Of a stretch of DNA of 39,729 nucleotides, positions 27,929-35,030 are shown one piece after another. The notes under the pieces are model-generated. The model was not told the origin of the DNA. It ran no database searches and was given only the letters and a program-made list of their open reading frames with translations. The translations under genes and the position numbers were made by a program. The stretch is taken from contig JACRDL010000103.1 in NCBI GenBank assembly GCA_016218625.1, positions 1-39,729 of the forward strand, read 5' to 3'. The DNA comes from Elusimicrobiota bacterium (GTDB lineage Bacteria > Elusimicrobiota > UBA8919). The stretch's first letter is position 1; the number at the start of each line of letters is the position of its first letter.

Positions 27929-28364
27929 GGAATTGCTCTCCGCCAACCGGCGGGGGGAGGAAAGTCCGGACTCCGCAGAACAGGGTGATGGCTAATGGCC
28001 ACCGCTTCCCGATGTAACATCGGGAGGTAGGGAAAGTGCCACAGAAAAAATACGGCTATAAGCAAAGTAAAATGTAGCCCCCGAATTTATTCGGGGGTGA
28101 GCGAAGCGAATAGCAAAGGTGAAAAGGCGCGGTAAGAGCGCACCGCTTTGATAGTGATATCAGAGGCAGGGCAAACCCCACCCGGAGCAAGGTCCAAAAT
28201 AAAAGATTCGTCCCGGTTAAAAGGAACGAAACGGGATTGTTCGTCCCGTCACTATTTTTAAGGTTGACCGCTTGACCCCGCAAGTAATTTCGGGGCTAGA
28301 GAAATAATTCCGTTATCTCGATAAAATGGGATAAACAGAATCCGGCTTACTAATCCCCTTCTGT
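27914..28364 (+). ncRNA. rnpB: RNase P RNA (bacterial type A)
   Basis: Conserved blocks: GAGGAAAGTCCGGACTCC near 27,957, GTGCCACAGAAA near 28,037, GCGGTAAGAGCGCACCGC near 28,129, GGCAGGGCAAACCCCACC near 28,165, and ACAGAATCCGGCTTAC near 28,335. Ends set by the P1 helix: 27,914-27,926 pairs with 28,352-28,364 over 13 positions including one G-T. The 5' strand of P1 lies in the last codons of the RNase HI gene. The P12 arm carries a 43-bp palindromic element (28,071-28,113) also found upstream of mraZ. The RNA processes tRNA 5' ends. Confidence 0.93.
28071..28113 (+). repeat. 43-bp palindromic repeat, copy 1 (in rnpB P12)
   Basis: Begins AATGTAG, then hairpin CCCCCGAA-TTTA-TTCGGGGG, then GTGAGCGAAGCGAATAG-type tail. 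It matches copy 2 (28,535-28,577) at 39 of 43 positions; two of the four differences form one compensatory base pair in the stem. Confidence 0.85.
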
Positions 28365-28460
28365 ATCAGTTAAAACTTTTTATTCTTTGCCATTGGCGTT
28401 CCTGCTCAAAAGGTCACGCTTACTTCCTTATCTGTAAAAAATAATAAATAAAAAAAATAC

Positions 28461-28489
28461 TTGACAAAGTATAATGAATTTTTTATAAT
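28461..28489 (+). promoter_or_regulatory. dcw cluster promoter, TTGACA-N17-TATAAT
   Basis: Full consensus: -35 TTGACA at 28,461-28,466, -10 TATAAT at 28,484-28,489, 17-bp spacing. It lies 95 bp before mraZ and immediately before the decamer repeats, so it is the likely main promoter of the cluster. Confidence 0.85.
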
Positions 28490-28496
28490 ATATCAA

Positions 28497-28526
28497 AGTG
28501 GTGAATAGTGGTGAATTAGTAGTAAT
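28497..28526 (+). promoter_or_regulatory. Probable MraZ operator (decamer direct repeats)
   Basis: AGTGGTGAAT occurs twice in tandem (28,497-28,506 and 28,507-28,516), followed by a degenerate TAGTAGTAAT (28,517-28,526). A GTGG-type core repeated every 10 bp at the transcription start matches the spaced short repeats that MraZ binds in other bacteria to regulate its own operon. Confidence 0.6.
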
Positions 28527-28534
28527 TATGGTTA

Positions 28535-28577
28535 AATGTAGCCCCCGACTTTAGTCGGGGGTGAGTGGAGCGAATAG
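28535..28577 (+). repeat. 43-bp palindromic repeat, copy 2 (mraZ leader)
   Basis: AATGTAG, then hairpin CCCCCGAC-TTTA-GTCGGGGG, then GTGAGTGGAGCGAATAG. It ends 6 bp before the mraZ ATG. Its GTGGAG (28,565-28,570) is the only ribosome-binding-like sequence near that start. Confidence 0.85.
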
Positions 28578-28583
28578 ATAATT

Positions 28584-29003
28584 ATGTTTGTTGGACTCTA
28601 CGAATACTCAATTGACTCAAAAGGCAGAATTTTCATACCTTCAAAATTCAGGCGAAACAATCATTTCATAATTACAATAGGACTTGATGAATGCCTGTAT
28701 GCTTATCCCAAAGATAGATGGGGAAAACTTGAGAATAAACTTGATGTCCTGCCTTTCAACGACAAATCCGAAGAGCGTGCGTTCAAAAGAGTTTTTTTAT
28801 CCGGTGCTACCGAGTTAAAACCGGATTCACAGGGCAGGATTTTAATACCCTATCATTTAAGAAATTATGCCAAATTAAAAAACGATGTTATAATAATAGG
28901 GGTTTCAAGCAGAATAGAAATATGGTCAAAATCTATATGGGAAAAATATAACAAAAATGCCAAAAAATTATTTTTCAAACATGTAAGCTCTTTGGAAATA
29001 TGA
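28584..29003 (+). CDS. mraZ: Transcriptional regulator MraZ
   Basis: 139 residues, typical length. Two tandem AbrB-like halves are visible: YSIDSKGRIFIPSKFR near residues 8-23 and LKPDSQGRILIPYHLRNYA near 77-95. MraZ is a ring-forming DNA-binding protein that controls the dcw operon. First gene of the cluster, with a consensus promoter and tandem decamers just upstream. The leader contains a palindromic repeat that may affect translation. Confidence 0.95.
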   Translation: MFVGLYEYSIDSKGRIFIPSKFRRNNHFIITIGLDECLYAYPKDRWGKLENKLDVLPFNDKSEERAFKRVFLSGATELKPDSQGRILIPYHLRNYAKLKNDVIIIGVSSRIEIWSKSIWEKYNKNAKKLFFKHVSSLEI

Positions 29004-29047
29004 AGGGTATAAACCCTGTGTTTTCATCGCTCGCTCAAAAATAAGTT

Positions 29048-29929
29048 ATGGAACATATTCCGGTAATGTCCGACGAAGCAATTAAGTATTTGAATATAAA
29101 AAAAAACGGAACATATATTGATTGTACTTTCGGTGGTGGCGGACATTCAATCGGGATAATTAAAAAGCTGTCGCCGAAAGGAAAACTTTTGGCACTGGAC
29201 TGGGATTGCGAAACCGAAAAATTATTCATAGAAAATTTCAGTTCTTACAAAAATGCAAAATTTGTATGCTCTAACTTTGCGGAATTATCAACAGTTGTAA
29301 AAGAATGCAATATTAAAAAGATTGGTGGAATATTGTTTGATTTCGGATTCTCTTCATTACAAATTGACGATTATAGTAGAGGTTTCAGTTTTAATTTTGA
29401 TGCGCCTCTTGATATGAGGTATAATAGAAATAACACGGTAACAGCCGAAAAAATTATTAATACTTTTAGTGAAAGAAAATTAGCGCAAATATTTTCAGAT
29501 TTTGCCGACGAACAATTTTCAGTAAAAATAGCAAAAGCCGTAATCAATTACAGAGTCAAAAAAAAAATATCAAAAACATTAGAACTCGTTGAAATAATTA
29601 AAAGTGCAACGCCGTATTGGTATCAGAAGCGGAAGATTCATTTTGCCACAAAAACATTTCAGGCATTAAGAATTGCGGTCAACAATGAACTGGAAAATAT
29701 AAAAAAAGGAGTTGTGTCTGCAATAAATCTGGCATCCTTCGGTTCTAGAATAGTCGTTATTTCGTTTCATTCAATCGAGCACAGATTATTAAAAAATATT
29801 TTCAAAGAAGCGGTAAAAAATAATTCTATAAAATTAGTTGAAAAAAAACCGATTTTTCCTTCAGCATTTGAAATTGCCGAAAATCCGCGCTCCAGGTCCG
29901 CACAGTTAAGGGTTGTGGAAAAAATATGA
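29048..29929 (+). CDS. rsmH: 16S rRNA m4C1402 methyltransferase RsmH (MraW)
   Basis: 293 residues, near normal length. Methylates N4 of C1402 in 16S rRNA. Seen: EHIPVMSDEAIKYL opening, SAM-binding DCTFGGGGHS near residues 25-34, LDFG-like ILFDFGFSS, SRGFSFNFDAPLDMRY, FQALRIAVNNEL and FHSIEHRLLKN, with a SRSAQLRVVEKI end. The start ATG follows a short AGGGT/ACCCT hairpin and has no strong ribosome-binding site. Second gene of the cluster. Confidence 0.95.
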   Translation: MEHIPVMSDEAIKYLNIKKNGTYIDCTFGGGGHSIGIIKKLSPKGKLLALDWDCETEKLFIENFSSYKNAKFVCSNFAELSTVVKECNIKKIGGILFDFGFSSLQIDDYSRGFSFNFDAPLDMRYNRNNTVTAEKIINTFSERKLAQIFSDFADEQFSVKIAKAVINYRVKKKISKTLELVEIIKSATPYWYQKRKIHFATKTFQALRIAVNNELENIKKGVVSAINLASFGSRIVVISFHSIEHRLLKNIFKEAVKNNSIKLVEKKPIFPSAFEIAENPRSRSAQLRVVEKI

Positions 29930-29971
29930 AAGTCGCTCACAAGCAAATTTCTTTGGTCGCTCCCTTGCTTG

Positions 29972-30003
29972 CCCCGTTAGATAAGATTCTCTATCTAACG
30001 GGG
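29972..30003. repeat. 32-bp palindromic element between rsmH and ftsL
   Basis: Perfect 12-bp arms, CCCCGTTAGATA (29,972-29,983) and TATCTAACGGGG (29,992-30,003), around an 8-nt loop. No T-run follows, so it is a poor terminator. The first ten bases, CCCCGTTAGA, also open the element inside murE. Confidence 0.85.
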
Positions 30004-30125
30004 TAAATCGCTCAAAGAATTTACTCCTGGAACGAATAAGTCGCAAATTCAAAACCTGCAGAAATTTCTTGCTTCGCCCCTAAAGGGACTTCCTTTGGGC
30101 GCTCCGCGATTAAGAAGGTGAAAAT

Positions 30126-30431
30126 ATGAGAATTCACAGAGTTCACGGAGCAAATAAAGTAAAACGCTCCGGTGTGTATTTTAAGTGGTCAATTATAATA
30201 ATAATTTTCGGTTCTTTTTATGCATGGCAGAGAATAGAATCTAGAAAACTCGGTTACAAAATAAGCGAAATTAACGGAAGAATTTTATCGTTAGCCAAGG
30301 AAAATAAATATCTTACGATGAAAATAATGGACATAACTGCGATGAATAATCTTGAGGAAGTAGCCAAAAAGCGTTTAGGGTTGGTAACACCCAAGCCGTC
30401 CGATATTGTGGTAATGGAAGAATTAAAATGA
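30126..30431 (+). CDS. ftsL: Cell division protein FtsL-like
   Basis: 101 residues. A short cytoplasmic N-terminus, one membrane segment (about residues 20-37, WSIIIIIFGSFYAW core) and a leucine-zipper-like periplasmic coiled coil (ISEINGRILSLAKENKYL), ending in EEVAKKRLGLVTPKPSDIV, which is the usual FtsL ending. Bridges the early and late divisome with FtsB/FtsQ. AGAAGGTG at 30,113-30,120 is the likely ribosome-binding site. Its TGA overlaps the ftsI start. Sequence is diverged, so the name rests on topology and position. Confidence 0.85.
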   Translation: MRIHRVHGANKVKRSGVYFKWSIIIIIFGSFYAWQRIESRKLGYKISEINGRILSLAKENKYLTMKIMDITAMNNLEEVAKKRLGLVTPKPSDIVVMEELK

Positions 30432-32101
30432 GAACGGTCAGATATAAAATTATCTTTATTTGCCTTTTTATTTTTTTTATGTTTTTCATTATTGGTTCCC
30501 GTTTGTTTTGGGTGCAAATCGTTAATTATACTTTTTTTGCCCAAGAGGTTTCTAAACAATCCAAAAGAATAAAAAAAACTCAGACATTAAGGGGAAACAT
30601 TTATGATAGAAATATGGTGACTCTTGCAACAAGTATGGTGGCGGAGTCATGCTACATTGAGACAAAAAAAGCAAATGGCTTGGATGTAGAACTTTTTTCA
30701 AAATGTACAGGCATCTCGCCCGCGGATATCCGTTCAAAATTAAATCAGAATAAAAATTCAGTGCTGATAAAAAGGAAATTGCTTCCGGATGAAGTGCTGA
30801 AAATTAAATCAAAAAATTTCCCCGGCGTTTATTTTGAAAAAGAGCAACTACGTTTTTATCCTGAGAATTCGCTGGCAAATTATGTGGTCGGAGTTGTCGG
30901 AACAGACAATAAAGGGTTGTCCGGCGTTGAGTATCTATTTGATGATTTTCTTACGGGTCTGGCAAAAAAATATGTTGTTATGAAAGATGGCAAGGGGAGG
31001 GAGATAATTTTAGATAATGATTCGGAAGATGAAAACAGGTATGTGGTGCTGACAATTGATAGCCGTTTGCAGCACATTGCCGAGGCGGTTCTTAAAAAAG
31101 CACATAAAACTACAAATGCCAAATCACTGACTTGTATAATTCAAAATCCGTATACCGGCGAAATTCTTGCGATGGCATCATATCCGTCTTATGACCCGAA
31201 TAAAAAAATTGACCCAAAAATGCTCAAAAACATATCTCTCGGCGATGCATTTGAGCCCGGAAGTGTTTTTAAGATTGTAACCGCCGCAGCTGCTTTGGAA
31301 AAACATCCGGAAGTTTTAAGTAAAAATTTTTTCTGTGAAAACGGTTCTTATAAATTGGCGAAAAATATAACCATACATGACCATGAAAAATACGGCTTGT
31401 TATCTTTTCAAGATATGTTTGCTTATTCTTCAAATATAGGTTTTGCAAAACTTGCCAGAATTATAGGAAAACAGGATCTGTGGCAGTATGCCCGTTCTTT
31501 CGGGTTTGGAATGAATACGGGAATAGAACTCACAGGAGAGACATCAGGGCGTTTAGAACCTGCGAGCAAATGGTCGGGTGTTTCCTGTGAAATAATTTCT
31601 TTCGGGCAGGAATTATCCGCCAATGCTTTACAAATCATAAATTCATTTTCAACCGTTGCCAACGGCGGAGTTTTGATGGAGCCGAAAATAATAAAATCCA
31701 TTTTTTGTAACAACAAGGATATCCAAACTTTTGAACCGGTAAAAATAAGAAGGGTAATTTCACCTGCGACCGCCGACAGTATCAGAAAAATGCTGGAAGC
31801 CGTTGTTGAATACGGTACCGGTGTTCAGGCAAAAATTGACGGTATTAAGATTGCCGGTAAAACAGGCACTGCCCAAAAATACGACAAGCATCTGAAAAGG
31901 TATTCCGATTCAAAATATGTTTCGCTTTTTGCGGGATTTTTTCCGTCTAAAAAGCCCGAGGTAACGATACTGGTTATCGTGGACGAGCCGAAAGGAGATT
32001 ACTGGGCATCTTCGGTTGCCACGCCGATTTTCAGAAACATTTCATCAAACATTCTTGAATATCTGAATATCCGCCAGGAAAACAAATTTGCGCTAAAATG
32101 A
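30428..32101 (+). CDS. ftsI: Septal peptidoglycan transpeptidase FtsI (PBP3-type)
   Basis: 557 residues. N-terminal membrane anchor (about residues 7-28), a PBP dimer domain with LRGNIYDRN, then the transpeptidase: active-site EPGSVFK with Ser near 279, YSSNIGFA near 334, and AGKTGTAQ near 478. No PASTA domain at the C-terminus. Cross-links septal peptidoglycan together with FtsW. Starts in a 4-bp overlap with ftsL and ends in a 4-bp overlap with murE. Confidence 0.95.
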   Translation: MRTVRYKIIFICLFIFFMFFIIGSRLFWVQIVNYTFFAQEVSKQSKRIKKTQTLRGNIYDRNMVTLATSMVAESCYIETKKANGLDVELFSKCTGISPADIRSKLNQNKNSVLIKRKLLPDEVLKIKSKNFPGVYFEKEQLRFYPENSLANYVVGVVGTDNKGLSGVEYLFDDFLTGLAKKYVVMKDGKGREIILDNDSEDENRYVVLTIDSRLQHIAEAVLKKAHKTTNAKSLTCIIQNPYTGEILAMASYPSYDPNKKIDPKMLKNISLGDAFEPGSVFKIVTAAAALEKHPEVLSKNFFCENGSYKLAKNITIHDHEKYGLLSFQDMFAYSSNIGFAKLARIIGKQDLWQYARSFGFGMNTGIELTGETSGRLEPASKWSGVSCEIISFGQELSANALQIINSFSTVANGGVLMEPKIIKSIFCNNKDIQTFEPVKIRRVISPATADSIRKMLEAVVEYGTGVQAKIDGIKIAGKTGTAQKYDKHLKRYSDSKYVSLFAGFFPSKKPEVTILVIVDEPKGDYWASSVATPIFRNISSNILEYLNIRQENKFALK

Positions 32102-33675
32102 AAATTTCCGAATTAATAAATAAGTTAGACATAGAGTTGCACGGTGCCGGGGATAAAGAAATATCAGGCGTTGCATATGATTCGCGTAAGGTATCAAAGG
32201 ATTACCTTTTTGTCGCTTTGCACGGTTTGAAAGAGGATGGGAAAAATTATATTAAAGACGCGATTTCGCACGGTGCAGCTGCAATACTTACGGATGACAA
32301 AACTATAAACCCCGTTAGAAGTGGCACATCGTGCCCTGTTAGAGATGTCGCACCGCGACACGGTATCTCTAACAGGGCGTGCTACGATACTTCTATTGGG
32401 GTAAAATATGATAATACAGTTTTTCTTACAACGAATAATGTTTCAGATATGTTCGGTAAAATTTCTTCGCGGTTTTACGATAAACCGTCTAAGAAAATGA
32501 AGGTTTTTGCAGTAACCGGTACAAACGGTAAAACAACTATTACATATATTATTGAAAAGATATTTGAAAATGCCGGAATAAAATTAGGCGTTGTAGGGAC
32601 AATTTTTTATCGTTTCGGAAATCTTTCAATTTCTGCGCCCAACACGACTCCCCAATCATTGGATTTACACGAACTTCTTTCAAAAATGGAATCTGCGGGC
32701 GCCGACGGTGTTGTTATGGAGGTTTCGTCGCACGGGCTTGTTCAAAACAGAATTTCTGGATTAGAGATAGATGTAGCAATTTTTACCAATCTTACACGGG
32801 ACCATCTGGATTATCATAAAACAATGGATGGGTATAAAAAAGCAAAATTCCTTCTTTTTGAAAAATTTTTAAGTGAGTCGGAAAAGGAAAAAAAATATTC
32901 CATAATAAATGTTGACGATTCTGCCGGCCGCGAATTGACAAAAATTGCCAAAGGCACAGTAATAACATATGGTATAAAATCCGATGCCGATATAAAAGCG
33001 ACAGATATTGAAATGTTTAAAAATAAGACCATGTTTAATGTAGAAATTTCCGGTAAAAAAATAAAGATAGAGACAAAACTCATAGGTCGGCACAACATTT
33101 ATAACATACTTGCCGCTATCGGTTGTGCGTATTCGCAAAATATAGATTTAGAAAAACTCGCGGACGGAATTAAAAAATTTGAGACGGTTCCCGGAAGATT
33201 TGAAACGGTTCACGGCGGGCAACCGTTTTCGGTCATAATTGATTATGCCCATACTCCTGATGCACTCGGTAATTTAATTCAGGCGGCAAGGACGATAAAA
33301 CATAAAAAAATCATTACCGTTTTCGGTTGTGGCGGCGACCGCGACCGCTCAAAGAGACCTTTAATGGGCGAAATTGTAGGTAGAATGTCCGACTATACGA
33401 TTATAACATCGGACAATCCTCGTTCTGAAAAACCGGAGCTGATAGCGTTAGATGTGGAGGTCGGATTGCAGAGAGTAAAATGCAAAAATTATGAGGTTAT
33501 ATTGGACAGAACCGATGCGATAAAAAGAGCCGTTGAACTTTGTTCACCCGATGATATACTTCTTATAGCGGGAAAAGGTCATGAAAATTATCAGATTATA
33601 GAAAACGAAAAAATTCCCTACAACGATAAAGAGGTTGCGATAAAAATACTGACTGAAAAATATGGAAAAAACTGA
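32098..33675 (+). CDS. murE: UDP-MurNAc-tripeptide ligase MurE (meso-DAP type), with inserted repeat
   Basis: 525 residues. Adds the third stem-peptide residue to UDP-MurNAc-L-Ala-D-Glu. Mur ligase features: SRKVSKDYLFVAL N-domain, ATP loop VTGTNGKTT near residue 138, EVSSHGL, NLTRDHLDYH, YAHTPDAL, and DNPRSEKP near 439; DNPR is the motif of meso-diaminopimelate-adding enzymes. Between AAILTDDK and the normal VFLTTNN strand are about 30 extra residues (71-101) encoded by a palindromic repeat (32,310-32,401) in frame. Otherwise the gene is intact and the insert lies before the ATP loop in the N-terminal domain. Overlaps ftsI by 4 nt and murF by 14 nt. Confidence 0.95.
   Translation: MKISELINKLDIELHGAGDKEISGVAYDSRKVSKDYLFVALHGLKEDGKNYIKDAISHGAAAILTDDKTINPVRSGTSCPVRDVAPRHGISNRACYDTSIGVKYDNTVFLTTNNVSDMFGKISSRFYDKPSKKMKVFAVTGTNGKTTITYIIEKIFENAGIKLGVVGTIFYRFGNLSISAPNTTPQSLDLHELLSKMESAGADGVVMEVSSHGLVQNRISGLEIDVAIFTNLTRDHLDYHKTMDGYKKAKFLLFEKFLSESEKEKKYSIINVDDSAGRELTKIAKGTVITYGIKSDADIKATDIEMFKNKTMFNVEISGKKIKIETKLIGRHNIYNILAAIGCAYSQNIDLEKLADGIKKFETVPGRFETVHGGQPFSVIIDYAHTPDALGNLIQAARTIKHKKIITVFGCGGDRDRSKRPLMGEIVGRMSDYTIITSDNPRSEKPELIALDVEVGLQRVKCKNYEVILDRTDAIKRAVELCSPDDILLIAGKGHENYQIIENEKIPYNDKEVAIKILTEKYGKN
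32310..32401. repeat. 92-bp nested palindromic element in frame within murE
   Basis: Outer arms CCCCGTTAGAAGT (32,310-32,322) and ACTTCTATTGGGG (32,389-32,401) pair at 11 of 13 positions. Inner arms GCCCTGTTAGAGAT (32,333-32,346) and ATCTCTAACAGGGC (32,365-32,378) pair perfectly over 14 bp. Between inner and outer left arms is GGCACATCGTGCC, itself palindromic. No in-frame stop, so it is translated. Shares CCCCGTTAGA with the element at 29,972. Confidence 0.85.
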
Positions 33676-35017
33676 AATATCAAAAATTGCGGATACGATA
33701 AACGGACATTTGTCCATAAATAAAAAAATATGGGTAACGGGTGTTTCAATTGATTCCCGCACAATTAGAAAAGGAGATATTTTTTTTGCGATAAAAGGTG
33801 AAAAGTTAGACGGGCATAATTTTATAAATGATACCATATCAAAAGGTGTTGCTGCTATTGTTGTGTCACAACGAGTATCTTTAATTCGTAAATTGCCGAT
33901 AATTTATGTCAAAGATACAACAAAGGCACTTCAAGATTTTGCAAAATATTACAGAAATATATTTAATGTAAAAGTGATAGGTATAACCGGTTCAAACGGC
34001 AAGACGACCACAAAAGATATTCTGACATCCGTATTGTCACAAAAAAGTTCGGTTTTATCCAGTCAGGGAAATTTTAATAATCACATAGGACTTCCTTTGA
34101 CACTTTTTCAGTTGGAAAAAAAGCACAGATATTGTGTTCTTGAAATGGGGACAAATCATAGAGGCGAAATTGCCCGTCTTTGCGAAATATCTTCGCCGTC
34201 CGTAGGCATTATTACAAATATAGGGACGGCACACATAGGCAATTTCGGCTCGTTAAAAAACATATTGAAAGAAAAGGCGGAACTTTTTAATTCATTGGGT
34301 TCTAACGGTATAGCCGTCATAAATAACGATGATGAATTTATAACTTTTTTTGCCCAAAATTTAAAGTGCAAAAAAATAACATTCGGTATGAAAAATAGTG
34401 CCGATATTATGGCTTGTGATATTTTACTTAAAGCTGAAAACACAACCTTTTCACTTAGATATAAAAAAAGAAAAGAAAAAATTGTGTTGCCTGTTGTAGG
34501 ATTGTTTAATGTCTACAATGCACTTGCCGGTGCGGCCGCCGCGGTTTCACTGGGTTATTCTTTTAATGAAATAGCGGCCGGCATTCGAAATTTTGTTCCA
34601 CAGGCATTAAGAATGGAGACGATAAATCTGAAAAACGGAATTGTTATTGTGAATGATTCCTATAATGCCAATCCGACATCAATGCGCATGGCGATTGAAA
34701 ATTTTGCAAAAATATTTTATAATAACAGAAAAGTGCTTGTTTTGGGAGATATGCTTGAATTGGGAGGCATTGAAATAGCTGAACATAAAAAAATCGGTGA
34801 GTTTATAAAAACAAATAAGTATGCCGACAGTGTCTTAACAGTCGGTGATTTGGCGAAACATATAACGGATAAATCAGGCGGCGTCTGGTTTGAAAATAAA
34901 GACAAACTTTTGGAATATCTTAAAAAAAATCTCAAATATGGAGACGCTGTATTATTTAAGGCATCAAGAAAAATTGCCTTAGAGGATGTTGTTAATTCTC
35001 TAATCTCTAATCTCTAA
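33662..35017 (+). CDS. murF: UDP-MurNAc-tripeptide-D-Ala-D-Ala ligase MurF
   Basis: 451 residues. Adds D-Ala-D-Ala to complete the pentapeptide precursor. Seen: VSIDSRTIRKGDIFFAIKG N-domain, ATP loop GITGSNGKTTTKD near residues 107-119, EMGTNHRGEIARL, ITNIGTAHIGNFGS, NDSYNANPTSM and LGDMLELG. The ATG lies 14 nt inside the end of murE. The last codons (NSLISNL) and the stop are made by a CTCTAAT heptamer repeat, so the C-terminus was set by that repeat. Confidence 0.95.
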   Translation: MEKTEISKIADTINGHLSINKKIWVTGVSIDSRTIRKGDIFFAIKGEKLDGHNFINDTISKGVAAIVVSQRVSLIRKLPIIYVKDTTKALQDFAKYYRNIFNVKVIGITGSNGKTTTKDILTSVLSQKSSVLSSQGNFNNHIGLPLTLFQLEKKHRYCVLEMGTNHRGEIARLCEISSPSVGIITNIGTAHIGNFGSLKNILKEKAELFNSLGSNGIAVINNDDEFITFFAQNLKCKKITFGMKNSADIMACDILLKAENTTFSLRYKKRKEKIVLPVVGLFNVYNALAGAAAAVSLGYSFNEIAAGIRNFVPQALRMETINLKNGIVIVNDSYNANPTSMRMAIENFAKIFYNNRKVLVLGDMLELGGIEIAEHKKIGEFIKTNKYADSVLTVGDLAKHITDKSGGVWFENKDKLLEYLKKNLKYGDAVLFKASRKIALEDVVNSLISNL

Positions 35018-35025
35018 TCTCTGTC
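34998..35025 (+). repeat. Heptamer tandem repeat (CTCTAAT) at the murF end
   Basis: Three exact CTCTAAT units (34,998, 35,005, 35,012) and a fourth, CTCTGTC. It codes for the last MurF residues, contains the stop, and fills most of the gap to mraY, leaving that gene without a ribosome-binding site. Confidence 0.8.
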
Positions 35026-35030
35026 TTTTT

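Noticed and set aside
28081-28097. CCCCCGAA/TTCGGGGG hairpin as a transcription terminator
   Set aside because: It lies inside the RNase P RNA, has no T-run, and recurs upstream of mraZ downstream of a promoter, so a repeat or RNA arm is the better reading.
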